Of a stretch of DNA of 64,000 bases, positions 41,706 through 52,443 are shown in pieces. Source of the DNA: Vanessa cardui (taxonomy: Eukaryota; Arthropoda; Insecta; Lepidoptera; Nymphalidae); NCBI RefSeq assembly GCF_905220365.1, contig NC_061153.1, positions 9,320,001 through 9,384,000 of the forward strand. The letters are read 5' to 3'. Position numbers and translations under genes: made by a program. Under the pieces are notes generated by a model, which saw only the letters and a program-made list of their open reading frames with translations, was not told where the DNA came from and made no database searches. Every line of letters starts with the position of its first letter. Position 1 is the first letter of the stretch.

Positions 41706-42417
41706 TTACAGGCCGGTCAGGCAATGGGATTTCGAAGTTGAAGGATACTTGGAAACAACTGCATGAAGATCAGACAAAACTTCCACTTTGCGGCGTGTTT
41801 TGTCAGGAAGCGGTATGATAATCTTGCCGTCGGATGTCCAGCAACGGTTAACACCAAATTCTTTTCTTGCTTCGATGAAAATATGGTGTTTGGATCTCGT
41901 AAGGAATTCGGAAAGAGTGATACCGGTACCTTTAAGTAAAGTTTTTGAATTCCATACTAGCTGGCGTGTACTAAGGTTATTGAACCTAACCAAAATATCT
42001 ATAACCTAGGCCAGGTTTACCTTTATGAAACCCCAGCCGATGGCAAATTTGTATTTCACTCGGAGAAACGTCGGACAACTCTAATTAGCTGGATAATATG
42101 TTCATAATAACATTGCTGAGCTTCTCATTTTCCTCCTCAGCTACTCCATGAATAAGGACAACCTTTCTTCTTAAGTAAGCTTCATGACGTTCCAAACCAA
42201 GGGTCAGCATCTCAACATGGGACTTCATTAGTGTAAGAGTTTTCCATACAAAGGTTTTGAAGTCAAGAAACTCACACGTCAGCGATTTTAAATCCATTGC
42301 AGGAGCTGAGCACGATGGGGAAAGCTTTTTTAGCCGGTCTTCGTAAACCTTCATACGCGAATCAAACATTTTGACTATTTCTTTAAAATTTGTTGACATC
42401 TGGAGTGATTGATCCAT
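41706..42417 (-). pseudogene. LINE-A ORF1 (two frames)
   Basis: First part (42417-42085): MDQSLQMSTNFKEIVKMFDS, a helical segment with KVYEDRLKKL and RRKVVLIHGVAEEENEKLS, the start of an RRM-like domain. Second part (41993-41706): RFNNLSTRQLVWNSKTLLK and ARKEFGVNRCWTSDGKIIIP, the basic C-terminal domain. A gap of about 90 bp and a frame change separate them. No zinc finger is seen. Confidence 0.72.
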
Positions 42418-42588
42418 TTTTGTGATTTTTTATAAATAAAAGTGCTCTTCTGTGCAAAATAAAGTGAGATTTGGAAGGAGTGGTGATTGTATTTTATTAA
42501 AAGATTAATTCATGTAATAAATCTTAATAAAACAATAAAAAAAATAAAAATGTTTAGGAGCAAAATAAAAAGATGTGTACAGTTGTCT

Positions 42589-43598
42589 GTCTACCCGAAA
42601 AAAAAAGGGTTAGTTGCCGAACGCGGAAAAACACATAAATCTGAGCCGGTATCTACAAGAAAAAGCATTTTCGAAGAGCGATCGGTGATGAATAGACGGC
42701 CTGTAGACAGAGGGCAGACGTTGGCCGCTACTTCCGACTACCCGAGGAGTTTTCAGACTCCTTGTACTTGTACGGCTGCACGAATTTCTTAGCGTCGGCT
42801 CCGAAGACGTGATGGTACCAACAGTTGTGGTGTCCTGCGGACTGCAAACGATGACGCGACTGACTACGAAATCTATGCCTATGTTTAAATCGACGTTTGG
42901 GCGCGATAGAGAAACGTGACGTGGCATTTACCTGTGCGGTGAGCTCTGATACTTGCTTCGTAAGCCGCTCGTGGCATTGTTGGAAGAAGCGCTCGCCACC
43001 TGTGGCATGCTCGGTGCGATATCTCGTGCACTTTGTCAGCTAAGTCTGCTAACTTCTCCACTGGTAAATCGGGCTGGGAAGCCTGAACATATTACAGTCT
43101 GAATGTTTTGTGGTAAGCGATTAGTCCATAAAGTTTTTAAAAAATCTTTGGGTACAGACAAACCCGAGGTCTTGTATGTGCCTAAGAAATTTTGAGGGTT
43201 TTCTATCGCCTAGCTGCTCATGCCTGAGAAGTTGCATGACCTTCTTTTCTTGCGAGGCTGATAACCGTTTCATTAATTCCGATTTTAATTTATTATACAT
43301 GTCTGTTTCTGGCGGTGATGTAATAATATCTTTTATCTCTAGCGCATACTGGTTATCTAAATGTCATGTCAATGTAAATCGCGGCTACGTAATAAAATTT
43401 TGTCGCATCACTAGTAATATTCGATAATACGAACTGACCTTCAATTTGAGAAAACCACAGTGCTGGTTCTTCTGGCGAAATGGTGGTATTCGTACGCCGA
43501 TTCTGCACAAGCCGGGCGTGGTGTCGTCCATCTTTGCGTCTTTGTATGACTCCATCTTGTAAGCGAAGGGCGTGGCGTCGAACGTCGGGGTCACCAAT
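42589..43598 (-). pseudogene. Gypsy gag and start of protease (broken)
   Basis: From 43598, right after the PBS: the gag N-terminus with SPEEPALWFSQIEGQFVLSN-type sequence near 43480-43430. Capsid-like segments follow in several frames (RHEQLGDRKPSKFLRHIQ-like near 43200). A C-terminal CWYHHVFGADAKK segment is near 42810. The protease entry GRLFITDRSSKMLFLVDTGS holds the retropepsin DTGSD site near 42640-42655. It stops at the LINE-A edge (42588). Several stops and an extra base in the A-run at 42598-42606 are visible. Confidence 0.75.
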
Positions 43599-43599
43599 A
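43580..43599 (-). promoter_or_regulatory. Gypsy primer binding site
   Basis: On the minus strand TTGGTGACCCCGACGTTCG follows the LTR end CGCTACATA. A near-identical site (TTGGTGACCCCAACATCGG) lies beside the LTR at 54625. Confidence 0.7.
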
Positions 43600-43957
43600 T
43601 GTAGCGGTTACGTTAATAATTTAGAAAAAAAAGAAACGACAGAGTTGAAATTAAAGAAGATTGACGACTAGAAATTTATTAAATACAGTACAAGCTATAA
43701 AGAAAGCAAGACGGAAGAAAACAATTAATATAGATAGATCGCGTAAATTAATAAAAATGATTTTTAGCCAGAGCGAGCGTACGTCCGTTCATGTTCGTAG
43801 CTGGGAGCCGCGTGTGGCCGTCGTCGCTCGCCGCCGAGAGCCGCGCATGCGATAGCATTGTCTTGTTTCTATAATTTATGTATATAAACGGTCGTACATA
43901 ATTTGTACGTTGAATTAATTTTATTTATTTATTTATTTTTTGGAAACGAGACATGCT
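43600..43957 (-). repeat. 5' LTR of the Gypsy element
   Basis: Begins TGTAGCGGTTACGTTAATAA on plus and ends GGAAACGAGACATGCT. It aligns with 2456-2843 but lacks a GC-rich block of about 34 bp. ATAGGGA follows at 43958-43964. Confidence 0.82.
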
Positions 43958-43964
43958 ATAGGGA

Positions 43965-44486
43965 AATGAATTAATATTGATGATTGATTGATGTAAATAT
44001 AAACATACCGTTTTGAAATGTAATTTAGCCAAAACAACTAGTTTAAAATTATTGAATTACAAACAAATAAATTACGAGCCCGGAAATACTCAAAACGAGC
44101 TTAATTGCTATTTTTTATTCAATATTCCTTTGGTTTTATTTTCAGTGCCGAGGTTTTTATACGTGTTATATATTATGTATGGATGTGTATAAATAAAACA
44201 GAAGCGAGTGTGTCTGTGAGTGGTAACATTTATACAACAATATACTTTATAACATTTTCACATTACTGACTATCATACAATGTAGTGTAAAACAGTACAA
44301 CACACATTTTTTTGAAAACACATCATCTAAGAACATTAATTGGGGTGGATTTTAGAAAAAAAAAGTACATATAAAATGGTTGTAATTATTTTTTTATTTT
44401 GTTTTTAATAAGACTCTACGAGGACTACGTACTAGATAACGCTGAACGTAAATTATTTTTATTTAAATATATACTTTATACTAATA
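43965..44486. other. AT-rich stretch between Gypsy and Copia remnants
   Basis: No open frame of note and no recognised repeat. The Copia 3' LTR would be expected at about 44440-44480 but was not found, so the Copia may be truncated here. Confidence 0.45.
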
Positions 44487-44858
44487 TTACAAACCCTTAA
44501 TACACTTATTATGCCGGACAGGATTTAAAGATTTGGTAAGTACATTCGCTGGCATATCTGTTGTTGGCAAATATTCTAAATTAATAAGATTATTGCTAAC
44601 TGCATCTTTGACAAAATGATATCTAATATCAATGTGTTTACTTTTTCTATTGCACTCATAAATTTCCACCAGCTTCTGTGCGCTTTGACTGTCATTATAC
44701 ATTGTTACAGTACAAAGATTACGAGTGAGTTCATACCACAAGGATCTCAAATACATAGCTTCTTTACATGCCTCAGCTATAGCCATATACTTAGACTCCA
44801 TGGATGACAAAGCAACAGTCCTATGTTTTCTGCTCTCCCAGATAGCAGAGCCTGCCAT
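44487..44858 (-). pseudogene. Copia RNase H domain
   Basis: MAGSAIWESRKHRTVALSSM, ESKYMAIAEACKEAMYLRSL, CTVTMYNDSQSAQKLVE and RYHFVKDAVSNNLINLEYL run in order in one frame, ending KCIKGL. The Asp, Glu and Asp residues of RNase H are present. It is separated from RT by a decayed stretch (44860-45200). Confidence 0.82.
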
Positions 44859-45204
44859 TAAAAAAAATAGCCCGTATATGATCTACAACATTACTTGCCC
44901 AATCGGCATCAACATATCCAACAAGACCAGGTGTTTCATTTATAGATTTTAATCAAAAGTCAATCAATCCCATAAACTTCCAATTAATTGTTGATATGGA
45001 ATTTCTTGATCACAGTATTCTGACTTATTAATATTTAATTTACATTCCATAGGAGTACTAGCAAATTAACTATTTAACACATTAATTTTTTTTTAATAAT
45101 TGGTCTATATACTGTTCCTGATTCAAAGTAATAACATTTGAAACTTAATCAATTTTTACTCTCATACCTAAGCATTGTTGAACCTGACCCAAATTCTTAT
45201 CCTA

Positions 45205-46030
45205 TTTTGAACTTAGAACTCAATACAGAAATTAACTTATCCGTCTCAATTTGATTATTGGAATAAATATAAAAATCATCAACACACAATGCTATTACAC
45301 ACATGGCTCTCTATGACTTATTTTGAAATCTATTTCATTTAAACATTGTTTAATTCACTCATACCACGCTCTAGATGATTGGTTTAAACCATAAATTGTA
45401 TACATAACTTTATTTAATTGAACAATCTGATTCTTATTAGAATTACAATTAAAAACCGGTTTAACTATATAAATGTCCTCCTTTAAGAAACCATTTAAGA
45501 AAGTTATTTTAACATCCAAGTGAGTAACATCTAAATTTAACTGAACAGAGAGTGCAAACAATAATTTCATGGTAGAATGTCTGACCACTGGTGTGAAAGT
45601 TTCTTCATAATCAACACCAGGTCTCTGTGTGAAGCGCTCAGCCACTAAACGTGCTCTGTATCGTATTTACACTTTTATCACTATTTCATTTCCTTTTGAA
45701 TACTCACTTGCTCTGTACTAATGTTTTATCACTAGGTTATTCACTCACAGGAACCCACGCATCATTTTCTTCCAAAGCTTGCAGCTCCTCCTCTTTTGCC
45801 TCTATCCACTTGTCTTTTTCTGGGCTCTCCAGAGCTTCACGGAGACTGACTGGATCTTCAGTGATATTTGGACTCGACATTTTACATAGATTTGAAAATC
45901 CATAACGATCTGGCTGCTTTCTTAATCGCTTTACTGGTGATGGTTCTAATTCCTTATCTTCTTCATCAGATTGCTGTACTGGCAAATCTAAATCAGTACC
46001 TGCATTAACAAAGTCCAATTCCGAAGACAC
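45205..46030 (-). pseudogene. Copia linker and reverse transcriptase (broken)
   Basis: From 46030: an acidic linker with EDKELEPSPVKRLRKQPDRY, then SLREALESPEKDKWIEAKEE, the usual RT entry. MAERFTQRPGVDYEETFTPV, VTHLDVKITFLNGFLKEDIY (normally DVKTAFLNG) and VMYTIYGLNQSSRAWYE run to 45355. The active site reads CVDDFYIYSNN near 45290-45260 in another frame. Several stops make it inactive. Confidence 0.82.
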
Positions 46031-46133
46031 ATCCGCTTTATCTGTTCAATTTGTTTTTAAATTTTCATGGATGATTGATGACGTCCCTACTAGTTACAAC
46101 AAATACAACCTTTTATTAACAACCTTTTATTAA

Positions 46134-47000
46134 TTAGTTAACAATACATCCTTTTATTGGTTTATAAAGACGGTAGCTTTTTACATTTTCAGAAAATCCA
46201 ACTAAAATGTGTTTCTTTGACTTAGTGTACAAAGTGTACGTATGTACGTACGTAGTGTACATAAGCACATGTACCATCACTTCACTGCCAAATATGCGGA
46301 CATGACTTAAATCTGGTTTTTTATTTGTCCAGAGCTCATATGGAGTTTTATCATTTAATGCAGATGCAACTGACCTATTTCTAAGGTACACAGCAATGTT
46401 TGTTGCCTCTGCCCAAAACCTCTTATCTAAACCCGAATCAAATAATAAACATCGAGCTTTTTCTACAATTGTTTTATTAATACGTTCACTCATACCATTT
46501 TGTTCTGATGTATACACATTAGTTGGTGAAAGATGCCAGCTTGTTTCAAATAATTTTGAAAATCGTGATTGCAAAACTCTGAGCCATTATCTGTCCTGAA
46601 TATTTGAATTTTTTTGTCTTGTTTATTTTCCACTATGCATTTAAACTCTTTAAAATATTTCAATACTTCACTCTTTGCTTTAAGAAAATAAACGAAGACC
46701 ATACGGGTAAAGTCATCTACAAAAATTAGAAAATACCTGGATCCACTAATCGAAGAATATTCCATTGGTCCGCAGACATCAGTATGTATTACGTCCAGGG
46801 TTTCACTGCTCCTTGTACCAGTATGACTAAATGGCAGACGGGACTGCTATCCTTCACAACATACTATACATGTACTTTTACTGATTACTGACTTATCTAT
46901 GTAGGATATGCCTGTAACTGCTCCATCTTTCATTTTGTTCAGGTCGAATATATTCAAATGACTCAATCTCCTATGCCTCACTTCACTATTAACTGATGAA
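46134..47000 (-). pseudogene. Copia GAG-pre-integrase zinc motif and integrase core
   Basis: From about 46990: RHRRLSHLNIFDLNKMKDGA and CIVCCEG form the HHCC zinc region. MEYSSISGSRYFLIFVDDFT (first catalytic Asp) and IQIFRTDNGSEFCNHDFQ (second Asp) follow in 46765-46490. After a frameshift: TSEQNGMSERINKTIVEKAR (catalytic Glu), WAEATNIAVYLRNR and PYELWTNKKPDLSHVRIFG end near 46134. Two frame changes. Confidence 0.83.
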
Positions 47001-47597
47001 GTAGGAGTAAAAAAATAAAAGAAATAAAAATATTTATTTCATTATTAACAAGTCACAGCTATAATCAGAAACTGGGACTATCCTAGTAAGTAACTAGTAT
47101 TGCTACTAGTACTTGTGGCAGATAGTCCCGCTCTTTCATAACATTCTTATACAATACTAAAAACGGGTGCGTATGCGCGTGTGTGTGTGTTTGTGTAGAG
47201 ATTTAAAAAGTTATACGAATTATAAGATTATAGCATTATTAGCTCGAGGTAATTCAAGCGGAGTAACCGCAGATTTACGACTTTCTTACAATCGTAAAAG
47301 CTTAGCGAATTAATATTTAACTTTTCATTTATTCGATTATATACAAAACTAGACTGTCTAGATGCAAATTTAGTTTTAATTGTACAAGTATATAAGACTT
47401 TTTTTTTTTTGTCTTGTTTGTTACAGTCAAAAGTGATAGTCTTGTGTACTTTAAGAATACATCTTAATAAATAAAGTTGTCTTACAGTTAATTATTTGCA
47501 GTCTGAGTAAAGTTGATCCGTTGAAAATGTGTAAGGCTTAAAATTCATTACCTTAATAATGAACTCTGTCCTCTTTGCTCATGAATTTCGGGTTAAT
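47001..47597. other. Non-coding stretch with a GT-rich microsatellite
   Basis: Contains CGTGTGTGTGTGTTTGTGTAG near 47177 and a T run near 47400. No coding frame or known element was recognised. Confidence 0.45.
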
Positions 47598-48035
47598 TAA
47601 TTCGATGAAAACAAAAATGAAACTTTTAGGAACTAGAACCCTGTAGATAGCGTAGGAATAGATGAAAGGTATCATTTAATAAAATTATGTGGGGCAGTAC
47701 TCTTCCAAAATGCTTTATTCTCATAATTTTTTTCAATCATTACTTCGATAAAACCAAAAATGAAACGTATGAGGAACCAGCATCTTGTAGATTTTGAAGG
47801 AATGGATGATATACGTAAGATTTAATAAAATTATGTGGGGCATTATTTATCATAAATGCTTTATTCTCATATATTTTTTTAATCATTAATTCGATAAAAA
47901 CAAAAGTGAATCGTATTAGAACCCAGAACCCTGTAGATATTGTAAGAATAGATCATAGGTATCATTTAAGAAAATTATGTTATCTCAGCTCTAATCAGCC
48001 AAAATGCTTACTTCTTATAAATTTTTTTCAATCAT
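47598..48035. repeat. Tandem repeat, three units of 143-149 bp
   Basis: Units begin with TAATTCGATGAAAAC (47598), TACTTCGATAAAACC (47741) and TAATTCGATAAAAAC (47887). A partial fourth starts at 48036. Each contains ...CCTGTAGAT..., ...AAAATTATGTGGGGCA... and ...TGCTTTATTCTCATA.... Units differ by scattered changes. It has a satellite-like organisation and no coding frame. Confidence 0.8.
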
Positions 48036-48044
48036 TAATTCGAT

Positions 48045-49655
48045 AAAAAGGTTAAGGTATAGGTTTTTGACGATGTCCGGTTCGCAATGGATCAAAAGCT
48101 TGTTACTATATTAGCCTTATTGGACTTTAGTAACGCTTTTAATACGGTTGACCATGACATCCTGTTAGCCGTATTAGAATCCATAAACTTGTCGCCAAAT
48201 GTTGTAGAATGGTTCCGTTCTTACTTGTTTGGTCGACAACAGTGTATTCGAGCTGGGGACCGTCATTCCTCGTATTGTTATCTTAGTGCTGGAGTTCCTC
48301 AGGGAAGTGTCCTTTCCCCTCTTTTGTTTTCCATTTATATCAATACTGTCACTGAACTTCTAACTCTTCCCTTCCATCTTTACGCGGACGACCTACAAAT
48401 CTATGTGACGACTCCAGTTGAAGACATTACAGCGGCTATCGATAAACTGAATAGTAACCTCAAGATAATTACCGACTGGAGTCAGTCATTTGGATTGTCG
48501 GTCAATGCTAGCAAACCGCAGCTTATTCTTATAGGAACGACGAAACAGCTTACCAAAATCGATTCCAACAACCTTCCAAAAGTTATTTTTCGGATCCACT
48601 TTGACTTTTTCGAATACTGTTAAAAATTTGGGGATCATCGTAGATAGCTCTCTATCCTGGCAGTCTCATGTAGCGGAAATTAGTCGGAGAATCTTTGCTA
48701 GTATAAATTTCCTTAAAAGATTTAAAAACCTTCTGCCGACTAAGACAAAAATTCTACTAGCCAATAGTCTGTTACTGCCGGTTTTGGACTACGCTGATGC
48801 TTGCTATCCAGACTTGTCGGAGGAATTAGTTGGTAAGTTGGATCGTCTTCAAAATCTCTGCATTAGATTTATATTTGGACTTAGGGAATTCGACCATGTC
48901 TCGCAGTTCCGTTCTGAACTCGGATGGCTCCCAGTAGGGCTTCGTCGCAACCTACATACTGTTTCTCTCCTATACTCTACTCTATTCAACCCTTACTCTC
49001 CTCTTAATTCAAAAGAACGTTTCTCCTTCCGTGCTGATCTTTCCTCGAATATAAATCTACGTTCACAAGATGATAATAAATTGAGCATGCCATTATGCAA
49101 AACACAATCGTATTCCAATTCATTTACAATAAAAGCAGTTAGATTGTGGAATTCTCTTCCATTTGAAATTAGACAATCTCAATCAATATGTTTTTTTTAA
49201 AATTCGCGTTAAAAACTTCTACGTATCCTTAACATAACTTTTATTTTATTTTTGGAGGTATTAGGTACATGAATTATGTGATTAATTGTAGGTACTATGT
49301 GTGTTATATCTTGTTAATCATAATTATTATCAATATCATTTACTTTATTTTATATATGTATGTATCTTATACGTGGATGTATATATAGTTGTTATGTATG
49401 TATGTTTGTATGTATATTTTTTTATTGTGTATTTATATTGCTTTGTTTTGATTTATTTTGCACTAGCCCGTTAAGTTTGCAAGCTTCTTTCTTTAGGGTC
49501 GTCTGGTAGAGATCGCTGTTCAGTGATAAGACCGCCCTTTGCACGCTTTGTATGTTAGTGTTAAGTTTGCTTCTTGCTGTATCTGTGTGATTTTCTTTGA
49601 TTGTATTATGTGTGCAATAAAGTTATTTATTATTATTATTATTATTATTATATAT
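48045..49655 (+). mobile_element. LINE-C: 5'-truncated LINE related to LINE-A
   Basis: Starts inside RT right after the tandem repeat. It has the 3' UTR segment CTGGTAGAGATCGCTGTTCA, AATAAAG and a TTA tail (49627-49655). The RT is close to that of LINE-A. 5' truncation is typical of incomplete LINE reverse transcription. Confidence 0.78.
48087..49200 (+). pseudogene. LINE-C reverse transcriptase and C-terminal region
   Basis: MDQKLVTILALLDFSNAFNT (catalytic Asp), SAGVPQGSVLSPLLFSIYI and FHLYADDLQIYVTT occupy 48087-48600. A one-base frameshift near 48600 leads to NTVKNLGIIVDSSLSWQSH, VLDYADACYPDLSEEL and KAVRLWNSLPFEIRQSQS, ending at 49200 at a T run. All RT motifs that survive are well conserved, so only truncation and one frameshift separate it from an active sequence. 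Confidence 0.8.
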
Positions 49656-49716
49656 AATATATTCTCCCTGAAAATCAAAAGTTATTATATTTATTAAAAC
49701 ATTTACATATTTTCAG

Positions 49717-49854
49717 ACAATTATTAATGTAAACAATGCAGAAGCACCACCTCCTGCAATACCTTCAAACTCACCAATACTGGATCCACCATCTCCAGAA
49801 ATGCCTTCAACATCTCAAATGCTGGCTCCTAAACCTAGAAAAAATAAAAAAAAG
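49717..49854 (+). CDS. Exon-like segment, 46 codons, proline-rich
   Basis: A pyrimidine-rich tract and CAG precede 49717, and GTATAT follows 49854, so both edges fit splice sites. The 138 nt are open in one frame: NNAEAPPPAIPSNSPILDPP, PEMPSTSQMLAPKPRKNKKK. It may be an exon of a host gene or of a domesticated or mobile transposase gene captured here. No neighbouring exon was recognised, so the evidence is weak. Confidence 0.3.
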
Positions 49855-49929
49855 GTATATAAAAGTAATTTCATATAAAGAAAAAGGTGTTGAAAGAAAG
49901 CTTTTAAGGTTTGTTTTCTTATTTTACGA

Positions 49930-51850
49930 ACTGCCTAGGCTATTTAAATGCTATAGTAGAGGAAAGTGACTGTGAAACTGTGTTCCTATTGGGAGACTAC
50001 AATGCTCATCCAGGTCAGTCATTTGATAATGAACTTCAAAGTGTTTGTAGAGACCAAAGATGGATTTGTGTTGACATTAATACTCTGGACCCTGATTCGT
50101 TTACCTATGTAAGTGATGTCCACGGGACTAGATCATTGTATTGTTACTGAATCGGCATGTAAATTAAAAAAAATGGATGTAATGTAGTCTGAACTGTATT
50201 ATATCTAAATCTGACTGAGTTAAATGGGGATACAGGTCTGAGGAATAAATAACTCATTACACTGAGTTATGTAACAAATATTTAACCTCAATATATTGTC
50301 CAATAGGACTCTTAAAATGTAGTTCTAGTTTTTGTAATGATGTAAGTCCTAAGGAAGTTATAAATAAATTATACAAAAATATTGTGACAATCTTATCGCA
50401 GGCGGCAATCGACACGCGCCAAGAAAGTGTTTGTAAACACAAAAACCCTGTATTGACGGGAATTAAAAATGGTTGTGAATGACAACATAATAGTACGTAT
50501 TATTAGGACAATGGCCACGGGTAAATCGCCGGGTCATGATGGTGTCAGTATCGAGCACTTGAAATATGCAGGTGAGCGTCTGCTTAGTGTTCTGGCATTA
50601 TTGTTTAACGTGTGTGTCTCGCATTCCTGACGACTGCCTGACGACTTAATGCGAACTACGGTAATTCCGATCGTTAAAAACCGCACCGGTGACGTATCAG
50701 ACCGATCGAACTATCGACCGATATCCATGGCAACCATTTTAGCCAAGGTATTTGATAGTGTGCTTAACTCTATTCTAGAAAATCACTGTATGCTACATGA
50801 TGGTCTGCACGGCTTCACGCGTGGTTTGTCAACAGAGACTGCAATAATGAGTTTAAAGCACACTGTTAAATATTATACAAACAGGCGCACACCGGTGTAC
50901 GCTTGTTTCTTGGATCTAAGTAAAGCTTTAGATCTGGTCTCATACGACATCTTATGGCGTAAGTTGGAAGGCATAGGGCTACCTGATGGCTGCACTGACT
51001 TACTCAAGTTCTGGTATAATAAGCAAATGAACTATGTGAGATGGGCAAATGAGTACTCCGGACCATACAGAATGAAATGCGGAGTCAGACAAGGAGGTCT
51101 GACCGAGACTTCTCCGAGACTTTTTAATTTGTATGTGGATGCACTGATACGGGAGCTGAGCGGTATGCATGTCGGTTGTCATATTGGAAACGTTTGCGTT
51201 AGTAACATCAGTTACGCTGACGATATGGTCCTGTTGACACCCTCGGTTAGTGCGCTGAGAACACTGCTTGGCGCCTGTGAAAGGTTTGCTGTCTCACATG
51301 GTTTGCTGTACAATACCTAAAAGTCGCAGTTCATGGTGTTTAAGGCTGGCAGCAAATGTCCTAAAGTGGTTTCTCCCATTACACTTTGTAACGCACCTCT
51401 GGAGAGTGTATAAATTTAAATATCTGGGACACATCGTTACTGACAGCCTTAAAGATGATGAAGATATTGAGAGAGAACGTATGGCACTGTCGGTCAGAAC
51501 AAACATGCTGATACATAGATTTGGACGCTGCACTGATACTGTCAAAATCACGCTTTTCAAAGTCTATTGTACATCGTTATATTCGTGTAGTCTATGGACT
51601 TATAGTACTAAAAAGGCCTACAGTGCCCTGCGTACTCAATATAATAATGCGTTTCTGTAGCGCATCTGCGATATTTGCCCTGGCAAATGTGGACAGCTTT
51701 GACGCAACCGTTCGGAAGAAAACCGCTTTGTTGCTTAACAAAGTGCGTGGCAGCAGCCACAGTGTACTGAGCGAAATTGCCAACAGCGGAGACTGTCCGC
51801 TGATCAGCCAAATGATACAGAGGACAACGTCCTTTTTACAAGCTTTTATT
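49930..51850 (+). pseudogene. LINE-G: remnant of an endonuclease/RT LINE, clade unclear
   Basis: Endonuclease tail: VEESDCETVFLLGDYNAHPG and DSFTYVSDVHGTRS (49940-50150). After a decayed stretch: MATGKSPGHDGVSIEHLKYA (50510), then from 50649 TVIPIVKNRTGDVSDRSNYR, HGFTRGLSTETAIMSLKH, ACFLDLSKALDLVSYD (catalytic Asp), CGVRQGGLTETSPRLFNLYV and SNISYADDMVLLTPS, with a stop at 51318. The C-terminal region continues in other frames (VYKFKYLGHIVTDSLKDDED) to about 51830. Multiple stops and shifts. Confidence 0.75.
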
Positions 51851-52443
51851 TAACTTGCAATGTATGTTTGTTCGGGTGAAATCTTACAACTCAATTTTAT
51901 GGCACTTGCCCTCAACCGCTTGGGCTGAAATTTGGTGAGCACGTTCAGTTCGGATGACAATGCATGATTAACAGTATGACGTCCTTCTAAAACCCAACAT
52001 GGCGGCATACCCATAATGGCGGACCAATTATTTTTAATGCATTCCTACAATATGGGTATCAAAAAATATGACGTCACTCTTAATCCAATATGGCGGACTT
52101 CTAAAACTTGAAAATCTATTTTGAAACAGATATTTTTAAGCAATTGAGTTGAAATTTTGTATGCACGTTCATGCATGACAATGCATGGTTAACTGTATGA
52201 CGTGATTCTGAATCCACCATGGCGGAACACCCAAAATTGCGGATAAGTTTATTTTATTCGTGCCTATAATATAGGTATCAAATGATAGGTCTTGCTGAGA
52301 ATAACTCTCGACGAGTATATTTTGTGTTTACATGGTATCTGAATGTATGTACATATGTGTGTATGTATAAATATTTGTATGTATGAATGTATGTAGTTAC
52401 GTATGTGCATGTTTGTGTATGGGTATAAGCCTTTAATGTCATG
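51851..52443. repeat. Degenerate 224-bp duplication with 'atggcgga' motifs and a TATG microsatellite
   Basis: The segment from GCTGAAATTTGGTGAGCACG (51924) recurs, diverged, from GTTGAAATTTTGTATGCACG (52148). Both have GATGACAATGCATG or CATGACAATGCATG and a following ATGGCGG. TATG-type repeats occupy about 52335-52430. It lies directly before the Helitron helicase fragment and may be its non-coding part, which is inference. Confidence 0.55.

Larger units (their letters stand above)
7131..42584 (-). mobile_element. LINE-A: CR1/Jockey-type LINE, heavily interrupted
   Basis: The 5' end is at 42584 and the 3' end at 7131 on the minus strand, with GTCT duplicated on the plus strand at 7127-7130 and 42585-42588. 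Pieces in order: ORF1 (42417-41706), ORF2 endonuclease (41173-40297), SINE, ORF2 linker (39992-39674), LINE-B insertion, RT and C-terminus (30566-29041), start of the 3' UTR, a large insertion block, and the 3' UTR end (7394-7131). The UTR end contains CTGGAAGAAATCTCTTCTAG and AATAAAATGGTT, like the 3' UTR of LINE-C (49510-49640). The reading frame rejoins across each insertion. It is the element that split the Gypsy. Confidence 0.7.
2456..43957 (-). mobile_element. Ty3/Gypsy LTR retrotransposon split by 35 kb of nested insertions
   Basis: Two similar LTRs in the same orientation (2456-2843 and 43600-43957) bracket complementary halves of one coding region. The right half (43598-42589) has PBS, gag and the start of the retropepsin with its DTGSD site. 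The left half (7126-2890) has the rest of protease, RT, RNase H, integrase and PPT. The break is at 7130 and 42585 inside the protease region. GTCT is duplicated at both edges, and the codons on either side continue each other apart from one extra base in an A-run at 42598-42606. ATAGGGA flanks the outer ends. Together these point to a single insertion later filled by other elements. All coding parts carry frameshifts or stops, so it is dead. The alternative is two separate copies of one family, which would not explain the matched break. Confidence 0.75.
44487..47000 (-). mobile_element. Ty1/Copia retrotransposon remnant without visible LTRs
   Basis: Minus-strand pol in the Copia order (integrase, RT, RNase H) from 47000 to 44487. 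No gag and no LTR pair was found. Frame breaks occur throughout. Confidence 0.82.
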
